NCBI GenBank assembly: GCA_017395085.1
Contig: JAFPWF010000020.1
Span: forward strand, 1 to 64,000
From: Oscillospiraceae bacterium
Lineage (GTDB): Bacteria; Bacillota; Clostridia; Oscillospirales; Oscillospiraceae
DNA: 64,000 nt
Reading direction: 5' to 3'
Part shown: one piece after another, positions 43,812-52,163 of the stretch
Position numbering within the stretch: position 1 is the first letter of the stretch
Layout of the letters: each line of letters begins with the position of its first letter
Program-made: the position numbers and the translations under genes
Notes under the pieces: model-generated
Told to the model about the DNA's origin: nothing
Seen by the model: only the letters and a program-made list of their open reading frames with translations
The model's database searches: none

Positions 43812-44789
43812 ATGGAAAGAAAGCTGAATACCCGCATTACCGAGATGCTCGGCATCGAGCGCCCGATTCTCAGCGGCGCGATGCAGTGGCTGGCAAAGGC
43901 GGAGCTGGTGGCCGCGGTGTCGAACGCCGGCGGCCTGGGCGTCATGTCCTCCGCTACCTTCCCGAATGCCGAGGAGCTCCGTGCCGAAATCCGCAAATGC
44001 CGGGAACTGACGGATAAACCCTTCGCCGTGAACCTGACCCTGATGCCCTCGCTGGCCCCGCCGGACTATCCGTCCTACGTGAAGGTCTGCATCGAGGAGG
44101 GCATCCGCATTATGGAGACCTCCGGCCGCGCGCCGGAACCCTTTATGCCGTATTTCAAGTCGGCGGGCATGACGGTGATCCATAAGTGCACCATCGTCAA
44201 GCACGCGCTGAAAGCGCAGGCCATCGGCTGTGACGCCGTCATCATGGACGGCACTGAAGCGGCCGGCCACGTGGGCGAAAACGACATCGGCTCCATGGTG
44301 CTGTGGCCTGCTGCGGTCGATGCGCTGGACATCCCGGTCATTGCCTGCGGCGGCGTCGGCGACGGACGCGGCCTGGCGGCAGCCCTGATGCTCGGCTGCG
44401 AGGGCGCCACGGTCGGCACGCGCTTCTTCCTCTCCGAGGAGGCGCCCGCCCTGCGTGCCGGGAAGGAAATGGTTGCCAATCTTGCGGACGAAATGAGCAC
44501 CACCCTGGTGCTGCGCCGCTTTACCAACACCACCCGTGTGCTGAATAACGGCCTTGCCGTCAAAGTTTCCGAGCTCGAGCATTCCGGCGCCCCCTTTGAG
44601 GAAATCGCGCCTCTTGCTTCCGGGCGGCGCCTGAAAAAAGCCTTTGAGACCGGCAACCTCGAGGACGGCGTCCTCACCATCGGCCAGGTCAACGGCATCC
44701 TGCACGACATCCTGCCCGTGCAGGAGATTATGGACCGCATGATGGCCGAGTGCTTTGCCTGTCTCGACCGCTACGCACAGAAGCCGTGA
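43812..44789 (+). CDS. Nitronate monooxygenase / FabK-like flavoprotein (second copy)
   Basis: 325 residues and a clear paralogue of the protein at 40642 (RITEMLGIERPILSGAM). It has the active-site region GTEAAGHVGEND with a histidine and the phosphate-binding GGVGDGRGLAAALMLG. The two copies differ enough to have different substrates. The stop overlaps the sbcD start as GTGA. Confidence 0.88.
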   Translation: MERKLNTRITEMLGIERPILSGAMQWLAKAELVAAVSNAGGLGVMSSATFPNAEELRAEIRKCRELTDKPFAVNLTLMPSLAPPDYPSYVKVCIEEGIRIMETSGRAPEPFMPYFKSAGMTVIHKCTIVKHALKAQAIGCDAVIMDGTEAAGHVGENDIGSMVLWPAAVDALDIPVIACGGVGDGRGLAAALMLGCEGATVGTRFFLSEEAPALRAGKEMVANLADEMSTTLVLRRFTNTTRVLNNGLAVKVSELEHSGAPFEEIAPLASGRRLKKAFETGNLEDGVLTIGQVNGILHDILPVQEIMDRMMAECFACLDRYAQKP

Positions 44790-45919
44790 AGCTCGTCCAT
44801 CTTTCCGACCTCCATCTGGGAAAGCGCCTGAACGAGTTCAGCCTGGTGGAGGACCAGGCCTACATTCTGGAAGAGTGCCTGCGCGTCATCGACGCCGAGC
44901 GCCCGGATGCCGTGCTTCTCGCCGGGGATCTCTACGATAAGTCGGTCCCATCGGCCGAGGCGGTCGTCCTCTTTGACAGTTTTCTGGTCGGGCTGGTGCA
45001 GCGCGGCCTGCAGGTGCTTGCCGTCAGCGGCAATCACGACTCCGCCGAACGCATCTCGTTTGCATCCAGGATTCTGGATGCGAACGGGGTGCATTTTTCC
45101 CGTGTGTTTGCCGGAACGGTCGAGCCGGTCATCCTGCAGGACAGTTTCGGCGAGGTCCGCTTCTGGCTGTTGCCCTTCCTGAAGCCGGCGCTGGTGCGGC
45201 CCCATTATCCGGACGCCGAGATCACAGACTATACCGCCGCCTACCGCGCGGTCATCGAGAGCATGCAGATGGACCGATCCGTACGGAACGTGCTGGTGGC
45301 GCACGCCTTTGTAACCGGGGCCGTGCGTTCCGAATCCGAAGAGGTCTCCGTCGGCGGTGCGGACAATGTCGATGCTTCCGTATTTGAGGGCTTCGTCTAT
45401 GTCGCCCTGGGGCACATCCACGGGCCTCAGAACATCACCGGGCGTATCCGCTACTGCGGGACGCCTCTGAAGTATTCCTTCTCCGAAGCCAGGCAGCAGA
45501 AGTCCGTGACCGTCGTCGAACTCGGCGCGAAGGGGGAACTCTCGCTGCGCACAGTGCCTCTGATTCCGAAACGGGATCTCTGTGAGCTCCGCGGCACCTA
45601 TATGGAACTTACCTCAAAAGCCGATTACGACAAGCGGAACCGTGAGGACTACATGCATATCACCCTCACCGACGAAGAGGATATCCCCGACGCCGTGAGC
45701 CGCCTCCGCCTCATCTATCCGAACCTGATGAAGCTGGATTACGACAACACGCGCACCCGCACCCGCGGAGCAATTGACGGGGCAGGGGAGCCGGAGCGGA
45801 AAACGCCTCTGCAGCTCTTCGGCGAACTTTATGAGAAGCAGAATGGCGCCGTTCTCTCCGCGGAGCAGGAGGCTTTTTGCACCGGCCTGTTGGAGCGCAT
45901 CCGGGAGGTGGACGCATGA
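44786..45919 (+). CDS. sbcD: DNA double-strand-break nuclease subunit SbcD
   Basis: 377 residues. It is the Mre11-type nuclease of the SbcCD complex that cuts hairpins and DNA ends. Metal motifs are HLSDLHLGKRLNEF, LAGDLYDKS, SGNHDSAER, and HAF...GHIHGPQ. The start is GTG at 44786, overlapping the flavoprotein gene, because the protein then begins KLVHLSDLHLG as in the family. Its stop overlaps sbcC as ATGA. Confidence 0.95.
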   Translation: MKLVHLSDLHLGKRLNEFSLVEDQAYILEECLRVIDAERPDAVLLAGDLYDKSVPSAEAVVLFDSFLVGLVQRGLQVLAVSGNHDSAERISFASRILDANGVHFSRVFAGTVEPVILQDSFGEVRFWLLPFLKPALVRPHYPDAEITDYTAAYRAVIESMQMDRSVRNVLVAHAFVTGAVRSESEEVSVGGADNVDASVFEGFVYVALGHIHGPQNITGRIRYCGTPLKYSFSEARQQKSVTVVELGAKGELSLRTVPLIPKRDLCELRGTYMELTSKADYDKRNREDYMHITLTDEEDIPDAVSRLRLIYPNLMKLDYDNTRTRTRGAIDGAGEPERKTPLQLFGELYEKQNGAVLSAEQEAFCTGLLERIREVDA

Positions 45920-48684
45920 GACCGCTGAAGCTGACAATTTCCGCGTTCGGCCCCTATGCGGGCAGGACCGAAATCGACTTTGAAGCCCTGGGCAGGAGCG
46001 GCCTGTACCTGATCACTGGAGATACCGGGGCGGGGAAGACCACCATCTTCGACGCCGTTACCTTTGCCCTGTACGGCGAGGCCAGCGGCGGCGTGCGCAG
46101 CGCGGGCATGCTTCGTTCCAAATACGCCGGCGCTGAAACGCCGACCTTCGTGGAGCTGGAGTTCTCCTACGCGGGGAAATCCTACACCATCCGCCGGAAC
46201 CCGGAGTACGAGCGCCCGGCAAAGCGCGGGGGCGGGTTTACCCGTCAGGGCGCGGAAGCCGAACTGAGGCTTCCTGACGGCAGGGTAATCACGAAACAGG
46301 CTGATGTAAATGCTAAGATCCGGAACATCCTGGGCGTCGACCGGAACCAGTTTTCGCAGATCGCCATGATTGCCCAGGGGGATTTCCTGAAGCTCCTGCT
46401 TGCCGACACCAAAGAGCGCCAGTCCATTTTCCGCGAACTCTTCCATACCGGGATTTACCAGACTTTCCAGGAGAAACTGAAGGAGGAATACCTTGCCCTT
46501 TGGCATTCCTGCGACGACGGCAGAAAGAGCATCCGCCAGGAACTAGGCGGGATCCGCTGCCCGGAACTCACGCCGGAGTTCGGGAGAGCAAAGCAGGCGC
46601 GGGACGGGGAACTCCCCGCCGAAGAGACCGTGCTCCTGCTGCAGGAACTCATCTGCCGCGACGAAGCGGAGCTGGCAGAAACGGACGAACTCCTGAAAGG
46701 ACTGGAAAGACGGCTTGCCGTCGTGAACATGCGTCTCGGCCTGGCGGACAGCCGGAGAAAAGCCCTTGCGGGGCTGGAAAGCACCCGGAAGACGCTTCAG
46801 GAAAAGCAGGCGGAACTCACCGCCGCAGAGGGGCGGCTGCAGGAGACCGAAGAAATCCAGCGTGAAATCGAAGCGCTGAAGCAGGAAGCCGCCTCCCTGC
46901 AGGCAATACTCCCGGACTACCGCCGGCGCGAGCAGCTGCGCGAAGACCTTGCAAAACGGAAGCAGCAGAGCATCAGGACCCGGGACGAGATGCAGCAGAA
47001 AAACGCGCAGCTGGAGAACCTTACAGCAGGTCTCGCTTCCATGCGGGAAGAGAAAAAGGAGCTTGAAAACGCCGGTGCCGAGAAGGAGCGCCTTCTCAGC
47101 GCACAGAATCTGCTTCGGCAGCAGTATACGGACCTGAAGGAACTCAGCACGCTGTTTGCCGATGTACACAGGCTTGAGCGCCGGAACGAAGAGGACAGGC
47201 GGCTCTATCTGGCGGCATCGGATGCCTGGAAAAAAACCAGGGCAGAGTACGATTCCATGGTTCAGGCCTATCTGGATGAGCAGGCGGGCATCCTTGCCGG
47301 GCGTCTCGAGGAAGGAAAACCCTGCCCGGTCTGCGGCTCCACGCAGCATCCGGCGCCTGCCCGGAAAGCGGAAAAGGCACCTTCCGAGGCGGAACTTGAG
47401 AGCGCCGGAGAGGCTGCCGATGAAAGGCAGAAGGAAATGGCCGATGCCAGCCGCAGCGCGGAGAGCAGCAGAACGGCCCTGCAGACCAAACAGGACGAAC
47501 TCGAGCGCAGGTGTGCTTCGCGCCTCGGCGCTGCATCTCTCAGGGAGACGGAAGCCGCGCTGCCCGGCTTGCTTGCCGATACGGAAGCGGAAGGGAAACA
47601 GGTCACCCGGCAGCTGATGCTCACGGAACAGAAACTCCGGCGGCTGCAGGAACTGAATGCGAAGATCCCGGCAGAGGAGAACAGAGTGAGAGCAGCTGAA
47701 GCGGACATCGCCGAAGCCGAAAAGGAGTTTGCCTCTCTTCAGACCGGCATTGATCATACGGAACGGCAGCTGGAAGCCCTCTCCGAAGGCCTGCAGTTTG
47801 AAACGGAAGCGGAGGCAGCCGGGCATCTCAGTTTCCTCTCGGAACGCACAAAGCAGCTGCAGAAGTCCGTGCAGGAAGCGCAGGAGAGGTACCGCTTATG
47901 CAAGGAGACTGTCGCCGGTCTGGAGGGACAGCAGGCCCAGCTCAGGGAACAGCTGAGGCAGCTTGCAGACCTGCAGGATGATGAGATCATCCGCGAAGAA
48001 CTCGCAGCCCTGAGCGCCGGAAAAGAGACGGCAGAAGCCCGAAAGCAGGCCTGCGGCATCCGTCTGGATTCCAATACCGGCATTCTGCACCGCACCCGTG
48101 AGAAGACTGCGGAACTGGAGCAGTTGGAAAAGCGGTGCGCCTGGATGAAAGCCCTCTCCGATACCGCAAACGGTACCGTCGCCGGTAAGGAAAAGATCAT
48201 GCTGGAAACCTGGGTGCAGATGGCGTTCTTTGACCGGATCCTCGACCGGGCAAACACCCGCTTCTTCATCATGTCCGACGGACAGTACGAACTGAAACGG
48301 CGCGAGGAAGCTGAGAACCTGCGGGGGCAGAGCGGCCTGGAACTGAACGTCATCGACCACTACAACAATACCGAGCGCAGCGTCAGGACGCTGTCCGGCG
48401 GGGAATCCTTCAAGGCCTCGCTCTCGCTGGCCCTGGGCCTTTCCGATGAGATCCAATCAGCCGCGGGCGGCATCCGCCTCGACACTATGTTCGTGGACGA
48501 GGGCTTCGGTTCCCTGGACGAGGAATCCTTACGGCAGGCGGTAAACGCCCTTGCAGGCCTCACCGAGTCGAACCGCCTGGTAGGCATCATCTCGCATGTG
48601 GCGGAGCTCAAAAACCGTATTGACCGGCAGATCGTCGTCACCAAGGATAAGAGCGGCGGCAGCCGGGTTCAGATCATCACCTGA
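45916..48684 (+). CDS. sbcC: DNA repair ATPase SbcC
   Basis: 922 residues. It is the Rad50-like ATPase of SbcCD. Walker A is TGDTGAGKTTIFDAV near residue 36. Two long coiled-coil arms meet at the zinc hook CPVC (Cys470 and Cys473). The C-terminal ATPase half has the signature RTLSGGESFKASL and Walker B with D-loop FVDEGFGSLDEESL. The start at 45916 overlaps the sbcD stop. The gene ends with a good terminator. Length is in the usual range (about 1000). Confidence 0.95.
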   Translation: MRPLKLTISAFGPYAGRTEIDFEALGRSGLYLITGDTGAGKTTIFDAVTFALYGEASGGVRSAGMLRSKYAGAETPTFVELEFSYAGKSYTIRRNPEYERPAKRGGGFTRQGAEAELRLPDGRVITKQADVNAKIRNILGVDRNQFSQIAMIAQGDFLKLLLADTKERQSIFRELFHTGIYQTFQEKLKEEYLALWHSCDDGRKSIRQELGGIRCPELTPEFGRAKQARDGELPAEETVLLLQELICRDEAELAETDELLKGLERRLAVVNMRLGLADSRRKALAGLESTRKTLQEKQAELTAAEGRLQETEEIQREIEALKQEAASLQAILPDYRRREQLREDLAKRKQQSIRTRDEMQQKNAQLENLTAGLASMREEKKELENAGAEKERLLSAQNLLRQQYTDLKELSTLFADVHRLERRNEEDRRLYLAASDAWKKTRAEYDSMVQAYLDEQAGILAGRLEEGKPCPVCGSTQHPAPARKAEKAPSEAELESAGEAADERQKEMADASRSAESSRTALQTKQDELERRCASRLGAASLRETEAALPGLLADTEAEGKQVTRQLMLTEQKLRRLQELNAKIPAEENRVRAAEADIAEAEKEFASLQTGIDHTERQLEALSEGLQFETEAEAAGHLSFLSERTKQLQKSVQEAQERYRLCKETVAGLEGQQAQLREQLRQLADLQDDEIIREELAALSAGKETAEARKQACGIRLDSNTGILHRTREKTAELEQLEKRCAWMKALSDTANGTVAGKEKIMLETWVQMAFFDRILDRANTRFFIMSDGQYELKRREEAENLRGQSGLELNVIDHYNNTERSVRTLSGGESFKASLSLALGLSDEIQSAAGGIRLDTMFVDEGFGSLDEESLRQAVNALAGLTESNRLVGIISHVAELKNRIDRQIVVTKDKSGGSRVQIIT

Positions 48685-48690
48685 ACGGCG

Positions 48691-48726
48691 AAAGCCCCGC
48701 AGGTTTGTTCTCCTGCGGGGCTTTTC
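48691..48726 (+). terminator. Terminator after sbcC
   Basis: A 13-bp GC-rich stem (48691-48703 with 48712-48724) with a TTTGTTCT loop is followed by TTTTC. It ends the plus arm of the acyl-CoA/sbc operon. Confidence 0.85.
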
Positions 48727-48756
48727 ATATGAGGACTTTTCTCTGCAAAATGGGTG

Positions 48757-48785
48757 TTGACAAACGCGTTGAATTTTGCTATTAT
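48757..48785 (+). promoter_or_regulatory. Promoter of the tRNA-Thr / tRNA-Tyr pair
   Basis: TTGACA (48757-48762) and TATTAT (48780-48785) are 17 bases apart. The tRNA-Thr gene starts 55 bases after the -10 box. No terminator separates the two tRNA genes. Confidence 0.8.
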
Positions 48786-48839
48786 ACGCAGGCGGCCGAA
48801 GGGTGACTGTGGCCCGGTAACGGTGACGCTCCCGGATGT

Positions 48840-48915
48840 GCTGGTGTAGCTCAGTCGGTAGAGCAGCTGATTTGTAATCAGCAGGTCGGGGGTTCGAGTC
48901 CGTCCACCAGCTCCA
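48840..48915 (+). tRNA. tRNA-Thr (anticodon TGT)
   Basis: The acceptor stem pairs GCTGGTG with CACCAGC. The anticodon arm GCTGA-TTTGTAA-TCAGC has TGT at 34-36, which reads ACA. The T loop is TTCGAGT. CCA is encoded at 48913-48915. Confidence 0.95.
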
Positions 48916-49047
48916 CTTATGACAGTTAAAACAGAAGTTCAAAGCTTTTTTTCTGTGATATTTGGAACTTTTCAGCCGCAAACAAAAAAGTGACCTAAAC
49001 CGTGAATCTTGCAAAAGTCACACCAAAGGTCACACATAGCCTAAAAT

Positions 49048-49132
49048 GGGGGAATTCCCGAGTGGCCAAAGGGGACAGACTGTAAATCTGCTGGCGATGC
49101 CTTCGGTGGTTCGAATCCACCTTCCCCCACCA
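49048..49132 (+). tRNA. tRNA-Tyr (anticodon GTA)
   Basis: The acceptor stem pairs GGGGGAA with TTCCCCC. The anticodon arm AGA-CTGTAAA-TCT has GTA at 34-36. A long variable arm (CTGGCGATGCCTTCGG) identifies a type II tRNA. CCA is encoded. The integrase remnant directly downstream suggests this tRNA is the insertion site of the island. Confidence 0.95.
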
Positions 49133-49137
49133 GAAAC

Positions 49138-49166
49138 GAGAAGTGATCGAAATGATTGCTTCTCTT
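49138..49166 (+). terminator. Terminator after tRNA-Tyr
   Basis: GAGAAGTGATC pairs imperfectly with GATTGCTTCTC around GAAAT and is followed by TTTTCTTTTTG. It lies six bases past the encoded CCA. Confidence 0.75.
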
Positions 49167-49267
49167 TTCTTTTTGATAACTTTCCGCAGGGAAAAGTACA
49201 GAAAAAATACACCCGCCGGATCAGGGCGGGTGTTGCATTATGATGCATGATTGTGCGGTTTGAAGCG

Positions 49268-50367
49268 CTATTTGTTGTCAGATCTGTTGTCAGCTTTCTT
49301 CCGCAGCCTGGCCATAGAGCGGGAGAACTTGCCAACATTCTTCACTTCATGCTTCCGGCGGAGATCCGTATAGATCTCCAGAGTGGTGGAAACATTGGCG
49401 TGACCGAGGATATGCTGCGCGGTGTAGAGATCTACGCCGGACTCGTAGAGGAGGGTGGCCGTGCCGTGCCGGAGATTGTGAGCGCCGACCGCAGCGTTGC
49501 CTTTTTCGTCCAGCCAGCCGTGCTGCGTGCAATAATTTAACCAGGCGGTGTCTCTCAGTTGCTGTCCGACATGAACGTGCCTCTGCGCTTATTGTACGCG
49601 ATATACGGGAAGAGCCAGGGACCGGGGTGCGCATCCATCCATGCCTGCAGCGGATCCCGGAGCGGTTCAATGATCGGGACCGTGCGGATCCCGGCCTCCG
49701 TCTTCGAGGAGGGAATCGTCATCTCCCAGGTCTTCGTGACGATATCCGTCTTCAGGCGGTGCAGGGCTTCGGATCTGCGGACTCCGGTGCAGAGCAGGAA
49801 GAAGGGGATGAAGCCAAAGTCCATATCATAGGCGTCGCCGATGATGGCGTTCAGCACATCATCCGGCGGGACCGTTCGGCGGCCCTTCTTCAAACCCTTG
49901 GGCAGCTTCACGGACAGGGCTGGGTTGTAGGGGATATCCCGTTTGCCGATGGCATAGTCGAAGATCCCGTTCCAGATAGAGCGGCGGGCATTCACCACGG
50001 TGTGGCCGAGGCCGCGCGCCTTGGCGGCCTGCAGATCCTGGCTGACATCGAAGGCGGTGAGATCCGCCACGGGGATATCTCCGTACAGGGAGACGATGCT
50101 CTCCAGATGCGGGGCATAGTTCATCCAAGTACGGGGCGCGACCTCGTCCCGGTGGATCTCCTCCCACTCGCCGGCGACCTGCTTCAGGGTGCGGCGCTGC
50201 GGGGTTTCCTTCTCCTGGATCTTATGATACAGGCGCTCCGGATCCCGGTCGTAGATCGCATGGCGTTTGCCGGTGGGCTTGTCATAGCGGTCGAGCTCGT
50301 GCCAGAAGCCCATGTAGCGGCCGTCGCTGCGGAGGGTATAGAGGGAGGCATAATCAATTTTTTTCAT
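49268..50367 (-). pseudogene. Tyrosine recombinase (integrase), frameshifted
   Basis: The first part (50367-49555) has the N-terminal DNA-binding region, the core-binding domain, and the catalytic Arg in CTGVRRSEALHRL. It stops after MSDSN. From about 49560 the next frame continues as LRDTAWLNYCTQHGWLDEKG, then HNLRHGTATLLYESGVDLYT and HILGHANVSTTLEIYTDL, which holds the remaining catalytic residues, and ends at 49268. One base appears to be missing near 49560, so the two frames join by a -1 shift. I see no slippery sequence, so decay or a sequence error fits better than programmed shifting. It points toward tRNA-Tyr. The start is given as ATG 50367 behind AGGTG; a GTG at 50376 is possible. 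Confidence 0.88.
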
Positions 50368-50471
50368 GGGCTTCACCTACCTTTGAATAGAATGAGAGAG
50401 TAAGAGGGAATATGAGAGAATAAAACGGAGCAAAGGAGAGCAGTATTCAGCAAAATTTAATAGAATTGAAA

Positions 50472-50501
50472 TTGACATCACGCGCGCGTTTGTGGTAAAA
50501 C
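50472..50501 (+). promoter_or_regulatory. Promoter of the island gene pair
   Basis: A perfect TTGACA (50472-50477) is followed 18 bases later by TAAAAC (50496-50501). Transcription would begin near 50508, on the 18-bp palindrome. Confidence 0.6.
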
Positions 50502-50508
50502 ATAATCA

Positions 50509-50526
50509 CAGGGATCCGGATCCCTG
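50509..50526. promoter_or_regulatory. Palindromic operator candidate of the island gene pair
   Basis: CAGGGATCCGGATCCCTG is a perfect 18-bp palindrome lying on the expected start of transcription, 28 bases before the first gene. It could be a repressor site for autoregulation. Confidence 0.5.
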
Positions 50527-50553
50527 CTTACTTAACGAAAAGGATGATGCCGC

Positions 50554-50736
50554 ATGGCAACCAAGAGCATTCTTAAGACTGTCTACATCAAGGACAACGA
50601 GACGGCCAAACGGCTCGCGAACGCCCTCGAGAATGCCAGTCAAAAGAAATCAGATCCCGTGAACTACAAGCGCTCTGTGTCCACAGCAACACGGAAAGAG
50701 ATCCGGGACATGTTTATCGGAGAGACGGCACGGTGA
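50554..50736 (+). CDS. Small protein, possible antitoxin partner
   Basis: 60 residues, basic and helical: MATKSILKTVYIKDNETAKR, then LANALENASQKK. An N-terminal strand followed by a helix could be a ribbon-helix-helix fold, but this is not certain. I recall similar short proteins (starting SKSILKN.. with ..ALENA..) next to GNAT genes in other Firmicutes. AAAAGGATGATG lies upstream. It overlaps the acetyltransferase-like gene by one base (TGATG), so the two are translated together. Confidence 0.65.
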   Translation: MATKSILKTVYIKDNETAKRLANALENASQKKSDPVNYKRSVSTATRKEIRDMFIGETAR

Positions 50737-51341
50737 TGCACGGTTACAAGGTCGTCAATCTGCAGGAGTTAGTTGAAGAAGCAGGAGAGGAATTCACCAA
50801 GGAATACCTCTCCACTTTTTCATGCCCACTGAATCAGGACGTGGAGAACTTCCTGCGCTATAAAGCGATAGAGTTTTCAAAGCAGGGCCTGTCCCAGACG
50901 CATCTCGTCATGGCATCGCACAAAAAGAAGATGGTCCTGGTGGGATACTTCACGCTGGCAAACAAGACGATCTCTGTATCGACAAAGAATATCAGCAACA
51001 CAACCAGGAAGAGGATTGCGAAGTACGCGATTTATTATCAGCAGATCCGCAAATACGTGTTGAGCGCGCCGCTGATTGCACAGATCGGGAAGAACTATGC
51101 GAACGGATACCAGAAGATTATCAGCGGGGACGAGCTTCTCGGCATTGCCTGCGATAAGGTGAAGGGGATCCAGTATGATCTCGGCGGGAAATATGTGTAT
51201 CTGGAGTGCGAGGACAAGCCGGCGCTGACCGAGTTCTACAGCAGAAACGGATTCTTTGAATTTGACCAACGGCCACTCGACAGAGAAGAGACGGAGTTCG
51301 ACGGAGAATACCTGGTCCAGATGTTGAAGTACCTGAAATAA
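50736..51341 (+). CDS. GNAT-fold acetyltransferase-like protein
   Basis: 201 residues. The C-terminal half has GNAT character: an acyl-CoA-like loop region around AQIGKNYANGYQKIISGDELL, then GGKYVYLECEDKPALTEFYSRNGFFEF, the last helix-strand motif of the fold. The N-terminal part has VENFLRYKAIEFSKQGLSQTH. Small GNATs that follow a short basic protein often act as toxins that acetylate aminoacyl-tRNA; here that is only inferred from layout. The start is ATG 50736; a GTG at 50733 is equally near the ribosome site GGAGAG. Confidence 0.7.
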   Translation: MHGYKVVNLQELVEEAGEEFTKEYLSTFSCPLNQDVENFLRYKAIEFSKQGLSQTHLVMASHKKKMVLVGYFTLANKTISVSTKNISNTTRKRIAKYAIYYQQIRKYVLSAPLIAQIGKNYANGYQKIISGDELLGIACDKVKGIQYDLGGKYVYLECEDKPALTEFYSRNGFFEFDQRPLDREETEFDGEYLVQMLKYLK

Positions 51342-51377
51342 AACAGACTAAACATACATATACTGAAGGTGACTGTA

Positions 51378-51614
51378 ATGAGATCAGACGATTATAATTG
51401 GTATAAACAAAACTTGAATTCATTGCATGAACAATACGGAGAAAAGTATATTGCAATTAAGGACAAAAGTGTTCTGGGAGCGTATGATTCCTATTTTGAG
51501 GGTGTTGAAAAAACATCAAGGGAAACACCTATCGGGTCGTTCATTATTCAGAGATGCGGGCCAGACGAAGCAGCATACACGTGCCATATTTCTTCCACAA
51601 ATTTTGTGTCTTAA
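51378..51614 (+). CDS. DUF5678-like small protein
   Basis: 78 residues. NLNSLHEQYGEKYIAIKDKS, followed by VLGAYDSYFEGVEK, resembles the short DUF5678 family (Y..kyIAi.d..Vl...). Function unknown. GAAGGTG lies seven bases before the ATG at 51378. It is followed 12 bases later by a retropepsin-like gene, and the two are probably one unit. The base composition is visibly AT-richer than in the core genes, a sign of transfer. Confidence 0.7.
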   Translation: MRSDDYNWYKQNLNSLHEQYGEKYIAIKDKSVLGAYDSYFEGVEKTSRETPIGSFIIQRCGPDEAAYTCHISSTNFVS

Positions 51615-51626
51615 TTGAGGGCGGCT

Positions 51627-52118
51627 ATGAGCATTCCGGTTTTTCATGCTTTCACATATCAGTACAATTGTTTGCCAAGAAAACTAATCACATCGGTTAA
51701 GATTATTTCGGGAGAAAAGGAAACGGAGATCAATGCATTGTGGGACACAGGGGCAACTGGTACATGTATCTCAAGAGAAGTGGTTCAACAGTTAGAACTG
51801 ATCCCAACCGGAATGATGACTATCCAAACAGCATCAGGTACGGAAGATGTCAATACATATGCAGTTAATATCATCCTCCCCAATAATGTGGGGGTTCAGG
51901 GTGTACCAGTTTGTGATTCTGCTATCGGGGAACAAGGTATCGGAATGCTTGTGGGAATGGACATAATCCAGATGGGAGATTTCTCCGTTACAAATGTCAA
52001 CAAAAAAACTGTGTTTACTTTCCGAATTCCTTCAGTCAAGACTGTAAATTATGCCGAGGAAGCAGATATGATCAGGTTGGCAGGTAGTCATGGGAAAGGG
52101 AAACGCAAACGAAAATAA
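51627..52118 (+). CDS. Retropepsin-like aspartic protease
   Basis: 163 residues. The aspartic protease motif is LWDTGATGTCIS, with Asp40-Thr-Gly at residues 40-42. A second conserved block is GIGMLVGMDIIQMGDFSVTN, typical of the C-terminal part of clan AA (retropepsin-like) proteases, which work as dimers. The C-terminus is basic (SHGKGKRKRK). GAGGGCGG lies just before the ATG at 51627. With the DUF5678-like gene it forms a two-gene unit in the island. The substrate is unknown. Confidence 0.8.
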   Translation: MSIPVFHAFTYQYNCLPRKLITSVKIISGEKETEINALWDTGATGTCISREVVQQLELIPTGMMTIQTASGTEDVNTYAVNIILPNNVGVQGVPVCDSAIGEQGIGMLVGMDIIQMGDFSVTNVNKKTVFTFRIPSVKTVNYAEEADMIRLAGSHGKGKRKRK

Positions 52119-52126
52119 GAGTAATG

Positions 52127-52160
52127 ACCCCGGTTGGGAGAGATCCCGGCCGGGGTTTTT
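52127..52160 (+). terminator. Terminator after the retropepsin-like gene
   Basis: ACCCCGG (52127-52133) pairs with CCGGGGT (52150-52156), with a further inner helix, and is followed by TTTTT. It separates the unit from the convergent repressor remnant. Confidence 0.8.
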
Positions 52161-52163
52161 ATC

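Noticed and set aside
48529..49014. Minus-strand frame with WWTDSNPRPADYKSAALPTE
   Set aside because: It is the reverse reading of tRNA-Thr. A similar frame at 49030-49338 is the reverse of tRNA-Tyr.
49550..49575. Programmed frameshift in the integrase
   Set aside because: No slippery heptamer or downstream stem was found at the join; simple loss of one base is more likely.
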